A stretch of DNA of 64,000 nucleotides from Nereocystis luetkeana (taxonomy: Eukaryota; Sar; Phaeophyceae; Laminariales; Laminariaceae). Positions within the stretch are counted from its first letter, which is position 1, and each line of letters opens with the position of its first letter. The stretch covers positions 6,565,046 to 6,629,045 of the forward strand of contig JARUPZ010000016.1 of NCBI GenBank assembly GCA_031213475.1, in the 5' to 3' direction. The position numbers and the translations under genes are program-made. Positions 1 to 27,348 of the stretch are shown piece by piece. The notes under the pieces are model-generated. The model had not been told where the DNA came from and did no database searches. It saw nothing but the letters and a program-made list of their open reading frames with translations.

Positions 1-175
1 CAGCGACCGCGTGGTGCGGCAGGTTTGCACATCTCGTTTTTTTCGGAGGTTATTAATAAATGTCCACTCGAGGACCTTTCGCATCTACATATAACCTCTG
101 AAATCGTTTTTGAGATGATAATATATATATATATAATATATATGGTCGGAAGAACAATCTGGTCGGGGCCTACTA

Positions 176-280
176 TTACGGGGGACCATAGTTAATAGGA
201 CCAAATATTGTTGGTAGAAATGGTTAAATATATAGGTTTTTATGTATACCACAGGTCCTATAAACTATGGTCCCCCGTAA
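176..280. mobile_element. MITE family 1 (TA-flanked palindrome)
   Basis: TIR TTACGGGGGACCATAGTTAA and its complement, about 105 bp, flanked by TA; here the palindrome extends into GCCTAC/GTAGGC. Confidence 0.85.
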
Positions 281-339
281 TAGTAGGCATATAAAATATG
301 CATCACGAAGACCTGCATTCAGGCACTATCGAGACGTTT

Positions 340-570
340 CCCCAATGAGCGCATGTTTTGGTGAAAAATGAGGTACAGCATTGGTCCTTCTATAGTGTCG
401 GTATATATGCGTCAATCAGCAACACCGGCAGTATATCGGCAATCGGCACTATGAATAGTTACTCCGCACACTGCACTGTCACACCGATTGTATTCCCGCC
501 AGCACCAGATCGAATTCACAAGCAGTTGAAGCGGGCAGCCGGCGCTTCTCAGCCGGCACGCCTCCACGAC
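340..570 (+). repeat. Dispersed repeat, related to 28990-29160
   Basis: Shares AACACCGGCA-TAT, ATCGGCAA-CGGCACTAT and ACTCCGCACA. Confidence 0.6.
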
Positions 571-639
571 ACACTTATGTTCCTTTTTTTTTAATCCTCT
601 GGCGGATTGGCAAGAATAATAGCTTCACCCGATCATTTA

Positions 640-890
640 GGCCTGCAGTCTCGTCTTGGGGGAAACATAGGGGTAGCACATTTCCGCCAAAATGTTTTCT
701 GGGTGACGGGGATCCTCAACCCTCTTAGGACCCCAGTCCCGTTTTGGGGACAAGCCACTTATAATTAGAGTGAATTGTCCCCACATGTGGGAGTGCGGTG
801 CTAAAGGGGTTGACCTAAAATCGTCGGAATGCCAACCTTGTTTCAAAAAAAGACGTTTTTTGTGTACTTCGGCCATCAGGATTGTTCATC
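640..890 (-). repeat. Relative of the nested TIR element, interrupted by a MITE
   Basis: The minus strand has TTGGCATTCCGACGATTTTA and, beyond the MITE at 719-812, CCACATTT-like matches to the family; the MITE inserted into this older copy. Confidence 0.6.
719..812. mobile_element. MITE family 2 (CCCTTTTAG...CTAAAAGGG palindrome)
   Basis: Inner core CAGTCCCGTTTTGGGGACAA and its complement, about 95 bp. Best copies are bounded by TTAA. This copy is diverged on the right. Confidence 0.75.
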
Positions 891-1436
891 GGTATGCAAC
901 TTTTAATTTTTGCTCAAGTCTGTTTTCGGGTGGACCTCTATAGTAGAACGCCTCACAGAACTTACATGTTTGAGAGCTTCGTCACCACAACAAACCCTGA
1001 TGTCCTGAAATGCTCAAGTTCAGAAACACAGCCATATACTGTATATGTCAACACCTAAAGCTTTAACGTGGCCCATCGAGGCCGCACCTCCTTGCAGCGC
1101 GCGCGGCGGCGGCAGCAGCAGCAGCAGCTGCTGCAGTCAGTCGGCGAATGCATACCGCAACATTTTATATCGTGTCATGGAGCACACACACGCACACCAA
1201 GCGGCTGAACGAAGAAAACAAAAAAAACAAGCAGGGAACGCTCAAAAAGAACGCGCTCGCACGACGCCTTTGGGGGGCAAGCTACTTATCATTTTACTGG
1301 GGTGTCTCCAACAAGGGACGACCGCCGTCCTATACAATCGGAATAAAAAAATCGTGTCGGTAAATAGGCCGCCGCCACCGAACCATCCACACCTCGGACC
1401 AGATCATCGACTAATCTATTGGTAGCAGACCTTTCA
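880..1436. other. ALDH intron or downstream sequence, nothing recognised
   Basis: The frame at 1045-1425 is low-complexity on its left and resembles no family. No ALDH C-terminal exon is visible from 1 to 1876. Confidence 0.5.
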
Positions 1437-1800
1437 GGGCAGATATAATAAATCATATATATATATTCCTGATCTGTACATTTGTATGATCTGTATGATC
1501 CAGCTCATGTTGCCCGGTGGGAGCTGTATGATCCGCACGACCTACTGTACGTAGCGCATATTTCTTGCGGGTTGGATCTGTACTAAAGTATACCCATCCT
1601 GCGCAACCTCTCGCAACGGCAGGTAGGCGAGGAACTACTTACGGATGATCTATCTGTAGACACATCAGAATAGATCATGATTTCTCCGAGTTGCAGGTCC
1701 TGCACGACCTCCCACAACGGCAGGTAAGGCGAGGAAGTGCACATGATCTGAACACCGAACACGGTAGATCACGTATTGACATACAGTAGATCACGATCTA
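1437..1800 (+). repeat. GATC-rich dispersed repeat, related to 15160-15430
   Basis: TATGATCTGTATGATCCAGC, CATGTTGCCCGGTGGGAGC and GGGTTGGATCTGTACTA recur in the second copy. Related pieces lie near 19440-19560 and inverted near 21180-21420. Confidence 0.7.
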
Positions 1801-1876
1801 TCTGCAGATCGTGATACATCAGCAGATCATGATATTTTCCGAGAGGGTAAAACATGCCGTCTCGCCCCCGCCTCAC

Positions 1877-17741
<15,865 letters not shown>

Positions 17742-17756
17742 ACACAGATAAAAAGG

Positions 17757-18080
17757 AGGACCTTTGACAATCTGGGAGAAGGGATCTTTAGGTTGGTAGG
17801 CTGTTCAGGTGTTTTGGTTCCTGTTGGAATCAAGGTACGGGCGAAGACCCAACCCAACCCCCGACTCTAACCCTAATCCTAACCCTAACCCTGACCCCAA
17901 ACCGCAGCTAAAACGGGCCAAAACTCGCCATAAACGCGGCTGCGCCGCGTTTGCATCGAACCAGGAAATTTCTCAGCTGCGGACGACGACTCCGAAGTGC
18001 GGACGACGCTACGCATTTTTCAAGTCAAAAACATCCCTAAAGATCCCTTCACCCAGATTGCGAAACCTACTCGGATAAAA
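17757..18080 (+). repeat. Core copy of the foldback element with telomere-like repeats
   Basis: CTGGGAGAAGGGATCTTTAG, GGTACGGGCGAAGACCCAAC, a CCCTAACCCTAACCCTGACC stretch and GCGGCTGCGCCGCGTTTGCA. Confidence 0.78.
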
Positions 18081-18145
18081 GAGACACTGGTACGTACGCC
18101 AGAACGAATAGACTCCACATTTGTTTTTTTTGCTGAGGAACGCGA

Positions 18146-18243
18146 GAACCGCTTCAGATCCGCAGTCCCATTTCGGGGACAAACTAAACTTGAAATTTGA
18201 GTGGTTTGTCCCCCACACGATACTGCAGCCCTACAAGGGTTAA
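18146..18243. mobile_element. MITE family 2, first of three clustered copies
   Basis: CGCAGTCCCATTTCGGGGAC to CTACAAGGGTTAA; the right TTAA is shared with the next copy. Confidence 0.8.
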
Positions 18244-18336
18244 CCCCTTTAGAACCGCAGTCCCGTTTGGGGACAAAACTACTTGAAATTTGACTGGATT
18301 GTCCCCAGAACGGGACTGCAGCCCTACAAGGGTTAA
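18241..18336. mobile_element. MITE family 2, second of three
   Basis: TAACCCCTTTAGAACCGCAG to ACAAGGGTTAA. Confidence 0.82.
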
Positions 18337-18387
18337 CAACGGCAACGGTCGGATCGCCTATCTCCACTTCAGTATCTACGTACTTAC

Positions 18388-18486
18388 AACCCTTTTAGGA
18401 CTGCAGTCCCGTTTAGGGACAAATTACATATAATTGACTAGTAATAGTTTGTCCCCAAAACGGGACTGCGGTTCTAAAAGGGTTAA
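18388..18486. mobile_element. MITE family 2, third of three
   Basis: AACCCTTTTAGGACTGCAGT to TTCTAAAAGGGTTAA. Confidence 0.84.
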
Positions 18487-19314
18487 AAGATTGTTCGGAG
18501 CAGATACTCCTGATATGTACAGCAGTACCCGTAATACTGGGGGAGACACGTATCGTTTACAGACACAGAAAAAGAGCAACCACTTGGGACTTCAGAGGGC
18601 GGTTACAGCGACGGCCACTGCGTGATTGATGGGGGATGATGCAGATCGCTGTCCGAGCCGTAATGCAAGGAGTCTTACGGCACAAACGCAACGTGGTTTT
18701 ACCCGTACTTCTGGGCCCTCGCATGCTTCTCGTAGGCGGTTCACATCACTAAGAGTTACCAGGTACCAGGTATCATTTTTCAGGTCGCTAGTTCGGGGTG
18801 CCAAAGGAGCTAAAAACAATCAGCAGCAGATTTACTCATTAATTAGACAGATCACCGTGATGTACAGCAGCACCGACTTCACGATCCAGATCTTACAGGG
18901 CAGATCGTATCCGACACGTTTTCTATCCCTCTTTTAATTGTCCGGGTTACGTAGGAGCCCGTACCGCCTGCAGTATCTGCGCAATACAGCTTCACGTTGT
19001 CGGGAGGAGAGCGTACAATCAGCATGACCTAGAGCAGTACAAACGGTATATCAATACGGGAACATGTTCAGGTTTGATTCGGTATACTATTAATACAATC
19101 AAGATAACACGCACCGTCGCAGGCGGTTTTCAAAGCTGGGTTTCTGGACAACCGGGAAGGCGTACTGAATACGCCCAGCGATGCGTCTATCTATAAAATA
19201 TACTTCGTACATACGCAACCTTCTCGACGAAATGTTTCCAACTACGCCACCGTTTTCGTCGCGTTGTGTGCCCCCGAAAAATCGTCCGAGGGGGTGTGTT
19301 ATTTTATCACCCTA

Positions 19315-19419
19315 TTACGGGGGACCATAGTTAATAGGACCAAATATTGTTGGTAAAAATGGTTAAATATATAGGTTTTTATGTATACCATAGGTCCTGT
19401 TAACTATGGTCCCCCGTAA
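19315..19419. mobile_element. MITE family 1
   Basis: Nearly intact copy, TTACGGGGGACCATAG to CTATGGTCCCCCGTAA with TA on both sides. Confidence 0.86.
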
Positions 19420-20201
19420 TAGTGTGAAAGTAGAATACGGCAGGTTAGGAGGATCTAGCTTATATGTCTGTAGATGATCTATCTGATCTGTAGATGATCT
19501 ATCTGATCTGTAGATATGTGGTAAAAAGTAAAAAGAGTCATTACACACCTCGAACAAATCACGATCTACGCAGTCGTTTTACTTGTACAGCAGTACCACT
19601 CTGTCCCGAAATATAATAATTTTTTAGTTGAACAATTAATGTAAAATAGTCGCTTATATTATGGGACATGGTGGCAGATCCTAACCGGCCGTCATCAACA
19701 TGTAGTGCGGGATCTGTGTACTGCTGTGCGTATCATGTCTTAGTACAGCAGTACAGCAGTGCACATCCAACTAGTACGGTACAGGAAGCCTCATCTAAGA
19801 TTAATTAGACTGTGACTGTGCAGGATATGCCGCTCCCACCGTCAGCCTTGCACTCGGTGCTTTGTGCTTGAACTTTGAACTTGCAGTTTATTGCAGAGAG
19901 CAGTAAATAAGCTGAACAGAAGGAAAGAAGAAAAAGAGTCTTTTTACCTGGTGTGGTGCGAGCTACCTCGTACAAAATACGAGTGCCATGCTGCAGATAC
20001 GCTTGGCTATATATACCACACTGTCAGTTGTCCCAAAAATCAGAAACATTTTAATGTTATTATTCCATCATAATAAAAAGGCCCTTAAATTCCGGGCAGA
20101 TCGGTACCACTCTGCCCGGAATTGTAAGGAATGTTTGGTGTTCTTATTGGTCCTGCATTGATCTTTATATTTTCGGGCATATTGGCACAATCTACAAGTA
20201 C

Positions 20202-20630
20202 CTGGTTTTGTTTATACATACGAGCAGCAGCAGTACCGTACGCAGTGTTAACCTCGAATTCTACTTGTTTGAGTCCTGGGTTCTAGCCCCAGGTGGGTCG
20301 AACTTTGACTTTATTTGCAAAAATAAAAATCATAAAGGATTCAATTGTTGAGAGCGCCTTGCAGCGTGGGTAGGCACAATTCGATGCGAGTCGACGAGGG
20401 AAGAAAAGGCTGAAATCTTCTCGCGATAAAAATGTACCAGGTAGGCACGTACCGTAGCGGGAAGGGGGGAGAAAAGCCTGCTATTAATATGTGACCCCGG
20501 ATCTGAGTTACGAGTTGGAAGGAGATAGAGAAGAAGATGGGCGAAGATAATAAATGGGATGAGCAAAAAAAAAAACAAAAAAAACTGGTTTTGTTTATAC
20601 ATACGAGCAGCAGCAGTACCGTACGCAGTA
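20202..20630 (+). repeat. Pair of identical ~45-bp direct repeats
   Basis: CTGGTTTTGTTTATACATAC followed by GAGCAGCAGCAGTACCGTAC and GCAGT occurs at 20202-20246 and 20585-20629. Confidence 0.85.
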
Positions 20631-21804
20631 CGAGTAGTGTTGCTGTAAGTCAGGTAGCACTGCATCATCAGCAAAGCTGCAACGGCAGCACCATCGTCAG
20701 CAACGACAACATGAACATGGGCCATGAGCACGGAGATGCACATCATGGTGGTGGTGTTCTTACAGCTACGAGCATACGTAGCCTATGCCTCTTCTCATCG
20801 AACAACTGAAGAATAGATAGAGTCATCACCCTAGGAGCGTGTCACACAAAGCTCCAGATGTTCTGTGTTCTTTTGGACATTTTCCTTGACAATTTCCGCA
20901 ACATATCCAATCCTCTGTGCCAGACAGCCAGCCCAACGACACATCGTTCTAGCTGCCACCTTAATGCCACCCACAACCTCACCGTTTAAAGTCCATGCTA
21001 CTGTGTGTTGTGCCTGGCTTCCTGTGCTTGCTGTGCCTGTGCTTGCTGTGCAGTGTCGCTGTTGCAGGTTGCTGTTGTGCCTATATGCTATATTATGGCT
21101 GTTCTCGTGTCCCCCCGCACAAATAGCCCTATTCAAAAAGTCGAAAACCATGCGATCGAGTATCGAGTAATCGATAAATCAGATAAATCTTTTTACACGT
21201 CGGACAGAACATGATCTACAGCAGTAGTAGTAGATCATCTAAATCTCAACCTGCCATTCTGAAGTGCTGTGCAGGATATGCATAGTCCAGATCCAACCCA
21301 AGCAACATGCTGTCCTATTAATCAATCGTGCAGGATATGCCTCTCCCACCCAGCAACGTGAGATGGATTATGCAGGCAGATCTAGATCATCAAGTGGGAA
21401 CCGATGATGATCTGATACAGCCTCTGATTTTATTTTTGTCATTTGTTCGTAGCTAGAAAATACCTGGTAAATAATAGCCGTAGATGTTTTACTGGTAGAT
21501 ATTCACCCGTTCAGTGCGTGGTTTCATGTTGTATTTTGGTCGAGCCTCAAAAGCTCAGCAGCAGAAGTAGTACTCCATCCGAGTGCGGTATCGTGAGCCT
21601 CCCACGCCCGCACCCCCCACACGGGGTACATACAGCCTTTCCTTTCAATCGAGGTTGTCGAGCCCTGCTCGCTGGTCCTCTTCTTCTTCACAGATATCCA
21701 ATGCGATAAGATACGATCTTTTGTGAAATGGCTGTTATCCAACGTTGGAGGAGGGCTTTCGCGGCGAGCTCTTCTATGCTCGTTTTCTTCTTGTTGGGCG
21801 TACC

Positions 21805-21805
21805 A

Positions 21806-21842
<37 letters not shown>
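21805..21842 (+). repeat. GCT microsatellite
   Basis: Twelve GCT units; other short triplet tracts are GTT/GGT at 22235-22290 and CAG at 60400-60430. Confidence 0.88.
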
Positions 21843-21843
<1 letters not shown>

Positions 21844-23354
21844 GCACGGAGATTGCTGCAAGCGAGCGCCGGTGAGAAATAATAGCTGTGAACGAACTTA
21901 CTTCTGAGCGCTATCCGATAGCTGGGATCACGCTTGAAATACCTGTGGTAGAAAGCAGAGGAGTTCAAAACCGGATCCGGCCGCTGGAAAAACCGTGCGT
22001 ATACAGGTACCTAATCTCCACGTGTACGGTACGTAACCGTTACAGGGTATGCGTCGTGTTCTCTTCATATTATTTCTGCAATACTGCAATCAATCCTTTC
22101 GAGGCGTTCTAAGGAGAAGCGACGGCAAAAGTTGATGATCACAGCCTCGGTCACTAGCTGTTGGGACCAGTCGGGGCACACAAACAGTAAAGCTGGTGCC
22201 CGAACTCATCATCGATCGGCGATTGGTTGGGACACATGTTGTTGTTGTTGTTGGTGTTGGTGGTGGTGGTGTTGTTTTTTGTTGTTGTTGTCATCACATG
22301 AAATCGTCCTTTCTACTCAGCTTCAGTACACCCAGAGTCCGTCCTGATTCCTTATTATGCTAGAGAGACACGTACTGTTTCTGTGGTCACAGCCTGTGAG
22401 ACAGAGGAAGACCAAAAATAAAATAATCGCAAAATTCAAGTGTCAAGCATGCGAAATGCCAGCGTACCGGGTACGAGAACACAGCAACACAAGCAAGACC
22501 AGAAAATAGGAAAAAGAAAGGAAGAAAAATCTGAAATGAAACAAAATACATAAATATAAAGGCTGCTATTAATAGACGAAAAGCGTACGTACTCAGATGT
22601 ACATGATACATCTATTATAGGGTCCGGACCGATCGATACTGCTTGTGGTTTGGCCACTGTTCAAACGTGGTACATGATAAATCTGGTGTCCGGGCTACGT
22701 TACAATGCAAGATATATCAATGCATCGCATGTTAAATGCACGAAAATAGAACAAGTAAATATACCAGGTACCAGCATACACAAAGCAGACGAACCGCAAG
22801 AAAGACACGCAACACGTATGTATGCCGATACTACAAGGCGTCGGATAATTTATTACCGATTGCATATATATTGCGGTTGATAGTTGATGACTCACCTTCA
22901 TGTGGGCGTCGAGCAGGCGTTGTTGCCGTACCGTACCGCTCATCTTCGCATCCGCACACTAAATAATCATAAGAGTAGGAGAGAGAACCGCCGGCCAATC
23001 CAGACGCCCTCTAAAAAAAGAGAACGATCGTCCGAATCTGGCATGCGTGCATATATGCGTGTACGTGTAAACACGACGGTAATACGTGCCGGGTAGGCTT
23101 TGTAACGAATGCTGTACTGTAATACACGTACAGCGCCATCTACCGTACGGCAAAAGCTTCGTTTTTTTTGTGTATTTAATAGGAAATTCCGAACGGTCGT
23201 TACATCTTCGGTCGAACAAAATTGTGGTAGCACTTGGTTGGACGAAAATGTAACACCGAGTTTGGTCTTCACATGGTTCTTTCAACACTCGTCATATTTG
23301 GGTCCAGAGATATTCCCCGTAGGCCACAACACAGGTACAAACTCGTAGGCTCTG

Positions 23355-23450
23355 TTAACCCTATAGAACTGCAGTACCGTTATGGGGGCAAACCAGTCTA
23401 ATTTCAAGTAGTTTGTCCCCAAAACGGGACTGCGGTACTAAAAGGGTTAA
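23355..23450. mobile_element. MITE family 2 with TTAA on both sides
   Basis: TTAACCCTATAGAACTGCAG to GGTACTAAAAGGGTTAA. Confidence 0.85.
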
Positions 23451-23889
23451 CGTGGCTTTATTTCTCCTTTTTCCTGCAGCAAAAAGGTCATCCCTTCTCT
23501 AATTCTAAGTACGGCAGTAGTTTATCTCCGAAAAATGGGTCTCCGTGCAGTAGCTGTAAGGGCGAATTGGATGCACGTAAGATGCCGTACGTGGAAGGAA
23601 AGAAATATCCTGTCCCCCTCCCCCTCCCCCTCCCCCCTCCCCCCTCCCGTCCCCCCCCTTCCCCCCCCCTGCCTTCCCCTCCCCGTCCCCCCTCAAAACG
23701 AAGGTATATATCGTATTGTTTTCGTCGTACAGTGCGTACCACTAGGCTTAACCGGTGCCAGTAGTGATTTGCGTGATATCAGGTACCTGGTATATATTAA
23801 TAGCTATCATGGGGAGCGACAGGAAGAGTGGAAGAAAAACCGTCCAAGGCAATAGGGGGAGGGCGGGGGGCAGGAGGAGAAAAAGGGAA

Positions 23890-24280
23890 ACCGCGGTCGA
23901 CGAAAGCAGGAAGGAGATGGCAGACAGGGTAGCAAGGTACCAGGCCGACTAGGAAGTGGAACGTGCCTATGCTACTCGGGCCACCAACTGGTGCAACCGG
24001 TTCGAACGTAGTCTTCCTTTGTCTTCTTTTTTTCTTTCTTGCGCTCGATCCTCTGCGATTTTCGTTTTATTTCTTTCTCTTCCTTTCTTCTATTAATAAG
24101 CCTTATTAGATGAGTCGTGTGGCGTGGGTCGATGACGAGCCTGCTTTGCTTGTTTCGTATAGTCTGACGCCGAGGGGCGAGGCATAGTTGACGAACGCAG
24201 GACGGAGACGGCAGACAGGGTAGCAAGGTACCAGGCGGACTAGTAGAGAGAACCCGGCTATGCTGCTCGTACCAGCAGTA
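23890..24280 (+). repeat. Pair of ~85-bp direct repeats
   Basis: GACGAAAGCAGGAAGGAGAT then GGCAGACAGGGTAGCAAGG and CTATGCT at 23898-23980 recur at 24190-24270. The frame reads DESRKEMADRVARYQAD then stop in the first copy. Confidence 0.75.
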
Positions 24281-24427
24281 TGTAGTTTTTTTCGAAGTCC
24301 AATTTTGAGCGAGGCACGAAACCCACTCGCCGAGTGACCCCCACCAAAAAAGCGGTATCAGCACATAGTAATGAAAATATTGGCATCATACCCCCCCCCC
24401 CCCCCCCTCCTCCTACCGTATGACCAG

Positions 24428-24616
24428 CCCACCACCGCCCTCCCGCATGCCGTCCAAACAACACGAACCGCGTCCCGCATCTCGTCGCGTGTGGTGCGGT
24501 GGGGCCAACGGCAGGTTAATCTCGCGGAAACGCCTCCACACGGGAACGCCCAACAGTCCCCCATCATCCCGGAGAGTTCGTTGCCGGAAACCTTCGACTG
24601 GAGCAACGTCGATGGG
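24428..24616 (+). CDS. Cathepsin exon A (start uncertain)
   Basis: It encodes SPIIPESSLPETFDWSNVDG, equal to the start of the mature domain of cathepsin Z (LPKSWDWRNVDG in human). The donor is GGG before GTGAGA, phase 0. The open frame continues upstream to a C-run at about 24391-24408; I place the acceptor at GACCAG (24427), but GGCAG or AACAG nearer the conserved part are possible. Confidence 0.78.
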
Positions 24617-27309
24617 GTGAGATACAGATATATATATGTATGAAAAACGTTGTTTATACCAGGGATCGGTCACGGGTCGTGACCGGACCGGCGGGTAGGC
24701 TTCGGGAGGTCTTGAAAATCTCACGGGCCGGATCGGGTCGAGTATGGTTGGGTCAGGAGGTTTCAAAATCTCACAGGTCTGGCAAAGTCACCTTGACCCG
24801 ACCCGACTCAACCCGACTCGACCCGACCCGACCCGACCCTCCCTCTCCCTCCCTCCCCCCCCCCCCGCTATTACATATATATTGGGTTGGCGTCGGTTGG
24901 CAACTACGCTGTATAACATGCCGCTCACTACTTGAGCTAGAAACCAGGGTACCGTTTTTTTTATTGGTGGTCGGTCACAGCTGGTGATCGAGATAGATCA
25001 TTTGTGCGAGGTAAAAAACCTTTACTCCGCACAAGGGGAATGATGGAATCACGTAGTGTGCATGGTAAGGCACCCAAGAGGCAGTTTCATAGTGCTCCCA
25101 TTGCTGTCTCTGGAAGTGTCTAGACCGGAAATTAAATTCACTCATTCAAGCTGTTATCCATATGCAAGTCCGCCTTACAAGCGGTTCTTAGTAGGATGCA
25201 GCTCACCCTCCACGCGACTCGCCGGACACCACACGGCGCTTCGGGCTAGGTGCAAGCAATGTCTGCCTGGTCGGGGAATACCCGACATGCTCCGTCGCAG
25301 CATTGTAGGGATGCGAGGGTCTATGGTCATACGACTACGGCCATACATGAGATTGAAACACTCTACTACCCCCCCTCCCCCCCATGCCTACACCGGAAAT
25401 TAAATCAACTCATTGAAGCTGTCGTCCATATGCAAGTCCGCCTCACAAGCGGTTCTTAGTAGGATGCAGCTCACCCTCCACGTGACTCGCCGGACACCTA
25501 ACGGCGCTTCGCGCTTGGTGCAAGCAATGTCTGCCTGGTCGGTGAAAACCCGACATTCTCCGTCGAGGCATTGTAGGGATGCGAGAGTGTATGGCCATAC
25601 GACTACGGCCATACATGAGATTGAAACACCCTACTACCCCCCTCCCTCCCCTCCTCCTCTCGCGATGATCAAATGACTAAGGCAAGCAACAAATGAATAC
25701 GCCACCCCCCCCTCCCCCCCCTCGCACCCCCCGCCGCCTCCTTCCGCCCCCCCCGCCCTCCCCCCGCCTCCTTCCTCTGGTGCGGTGCTTGGTGCGTGGG
25801 TGGTCGCCTTTCAACCACTGCTGTGATCGACCGCTCCGGTGGTGCCGATATTTTCTTACGACGATGACACGGCCGCCGTCGCCGCCGCCGCCGCCACCGC
25901 CGCTACCGCTGTCGCTGTCGCCACGGCTAGAGAAACTACCTGCTGCCGAATTGGAACCAGCACATCCCTCAATGTGTGTCAGGCTGTGGCCGCCCCTTTT
26001 CATTGGCCGTTGATGCTTGCAAGGGCCATGAATAGCGCTGCATATCCCTGTTGTTGTGTGTTTGTTGCTGTTGTTGTTGCTATCGTTGTAGCTGGTATCA
26101 TTGTTGTTTTTTTATCTTATTTTTTTTTCCCGTGATACGCCTATGTCAATCCCCACGACTAGAGCTGAACCCAAACGAGTCAACCAGCGATCCGTATGAC
26201 GACTAATGCTTATTAGTCCTACCGCCGTCATATTAAGCTCGTGGTGTATCTCTCTTTTTTCTTCGTGTGACCACAGAAGCGGCAGCGGCATCAGCGGTAC
26301 CAGCATAGCACGATCAGGCATGCCTTATGACATTTTATGACTGACTATTATCCTCAACTGAGGCACTAACCCAATGAGACATGCAGTGCACCCCATAAGG
26401 CATGCTTGATGCCCGATAAGGCGTGCCTGATGCTCAACAAGGCATGCCTGATGCCCAATAGGGCATGTCTGACACCCAATAAGGCATGAATTACACCCAA
26501 TAAAGCATGCCTGACACCCAGTAAGGCATGCCTGACACCCAATAAGGCATGCCTGACACCCAATAAGGCATGTCTTATACCCCATAAGGCATGCGTGATG
26601 CCCAATAAGGTATGTCTGATGCCCAGTAAGGCATGCCTGATGCCCAATAAGGCATACCTGATGCCCAGTGTGGCATGCCTGATACCCAATAAGGCATGCG
26701 TTATCGCTGGAATATCACTAAATTGTTCCACAATATATATGTATGATGATATGAACAATACCTACGATGGGCCGAGGCTACGCGTCCAGCTTTTCTTCTG
26801 GATCGGTTTTTGGAGTCCCGTCTTGGGAACAAACTTATAATTTGAGTGGTTTTGTCCCCGAAACGGGACTGCAGTTTTGCCCTGAAAGGGTAAAAAGGGT
26901 ACCCGTTTTTAGACCAGTACATTTTTTCAGACTGCAGTCCTGTTTTGGGGACAAAGCTGCTTAAACTTTGAATAGTCTGTCCCCATACGGGACTGCAGTT
27001 TTTCCCGAAAAGGGTCGAGCGAAGAGCCTCAGAAAAAACAGGTGCTAACCTGCCTTAGCGAACGTCATAATTGCCATCATCATTCATCGTCCATCCTCAT
27101 CATCAGCACCAGCCGTAGCAGTGACAACACCAGTCCACCTTGACCCCCCCCCCGCTCTGCCCCTCCCGGTCAGTCCCCCGCCTCCGGTCTGCCCCTCCCG
27201 GTCTGTCCCCCGCTCCCGGTCTGCCCAGACACCCTTGCGCGAAAACGAAACGCTCACCATGAGTCTGCCGCCAAGCGTAAAAGTCTTCTGCGCTCGTTGT
27301 CGTATACCA

Positions 27310-27348
<39 letters not shown>

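Larger units (their letters stand above)
17742..24427. other. Region between the two divergent genes
   Basis: About 6.7 kb lies between the visible 5' exons. It should hold both promoters and the missing first exons, but I could not identify them: no exon matches a cathepsin signal or propeptide. It contains foldback core, MITE and direct-repeat copies listed separately. A minus frame at 20831-21151 with VAARTMCRWAGCLAQRIGYV looks protein-like but has no recognised family. The rest shows nothing I can support. Confidence 0.5.

Noticed and set aside
1-1876. Search for the ALDH C-terminal exon
   Set aside because: No reverse-strand match to the NPYGN, PVP or FSF motifs found; assumed to lie outside the window.
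17860-17905. Chromosome end, because of CCCTAA repeats
   Set aside because: Only three or four units inside a dispersed repeat; interstitial.
20235-20310. Second T-arm-like hairpin CTGGGTTCTAGCCCCAG
   Set aside because: No matching acceptor or D-arm upstream.
20831-21151. Minus frame with VAARTMCRWAGCLAQRIGYV
   Set aside because: Looks protein-like but has no family match I can name, no splice context and no partner exon, so not called as a gene.
26372-26705. CRISPR-like array of regular repeats
   Set aside because: Head-to-tail 21-bp units without spacers in a eukaryotic intron.
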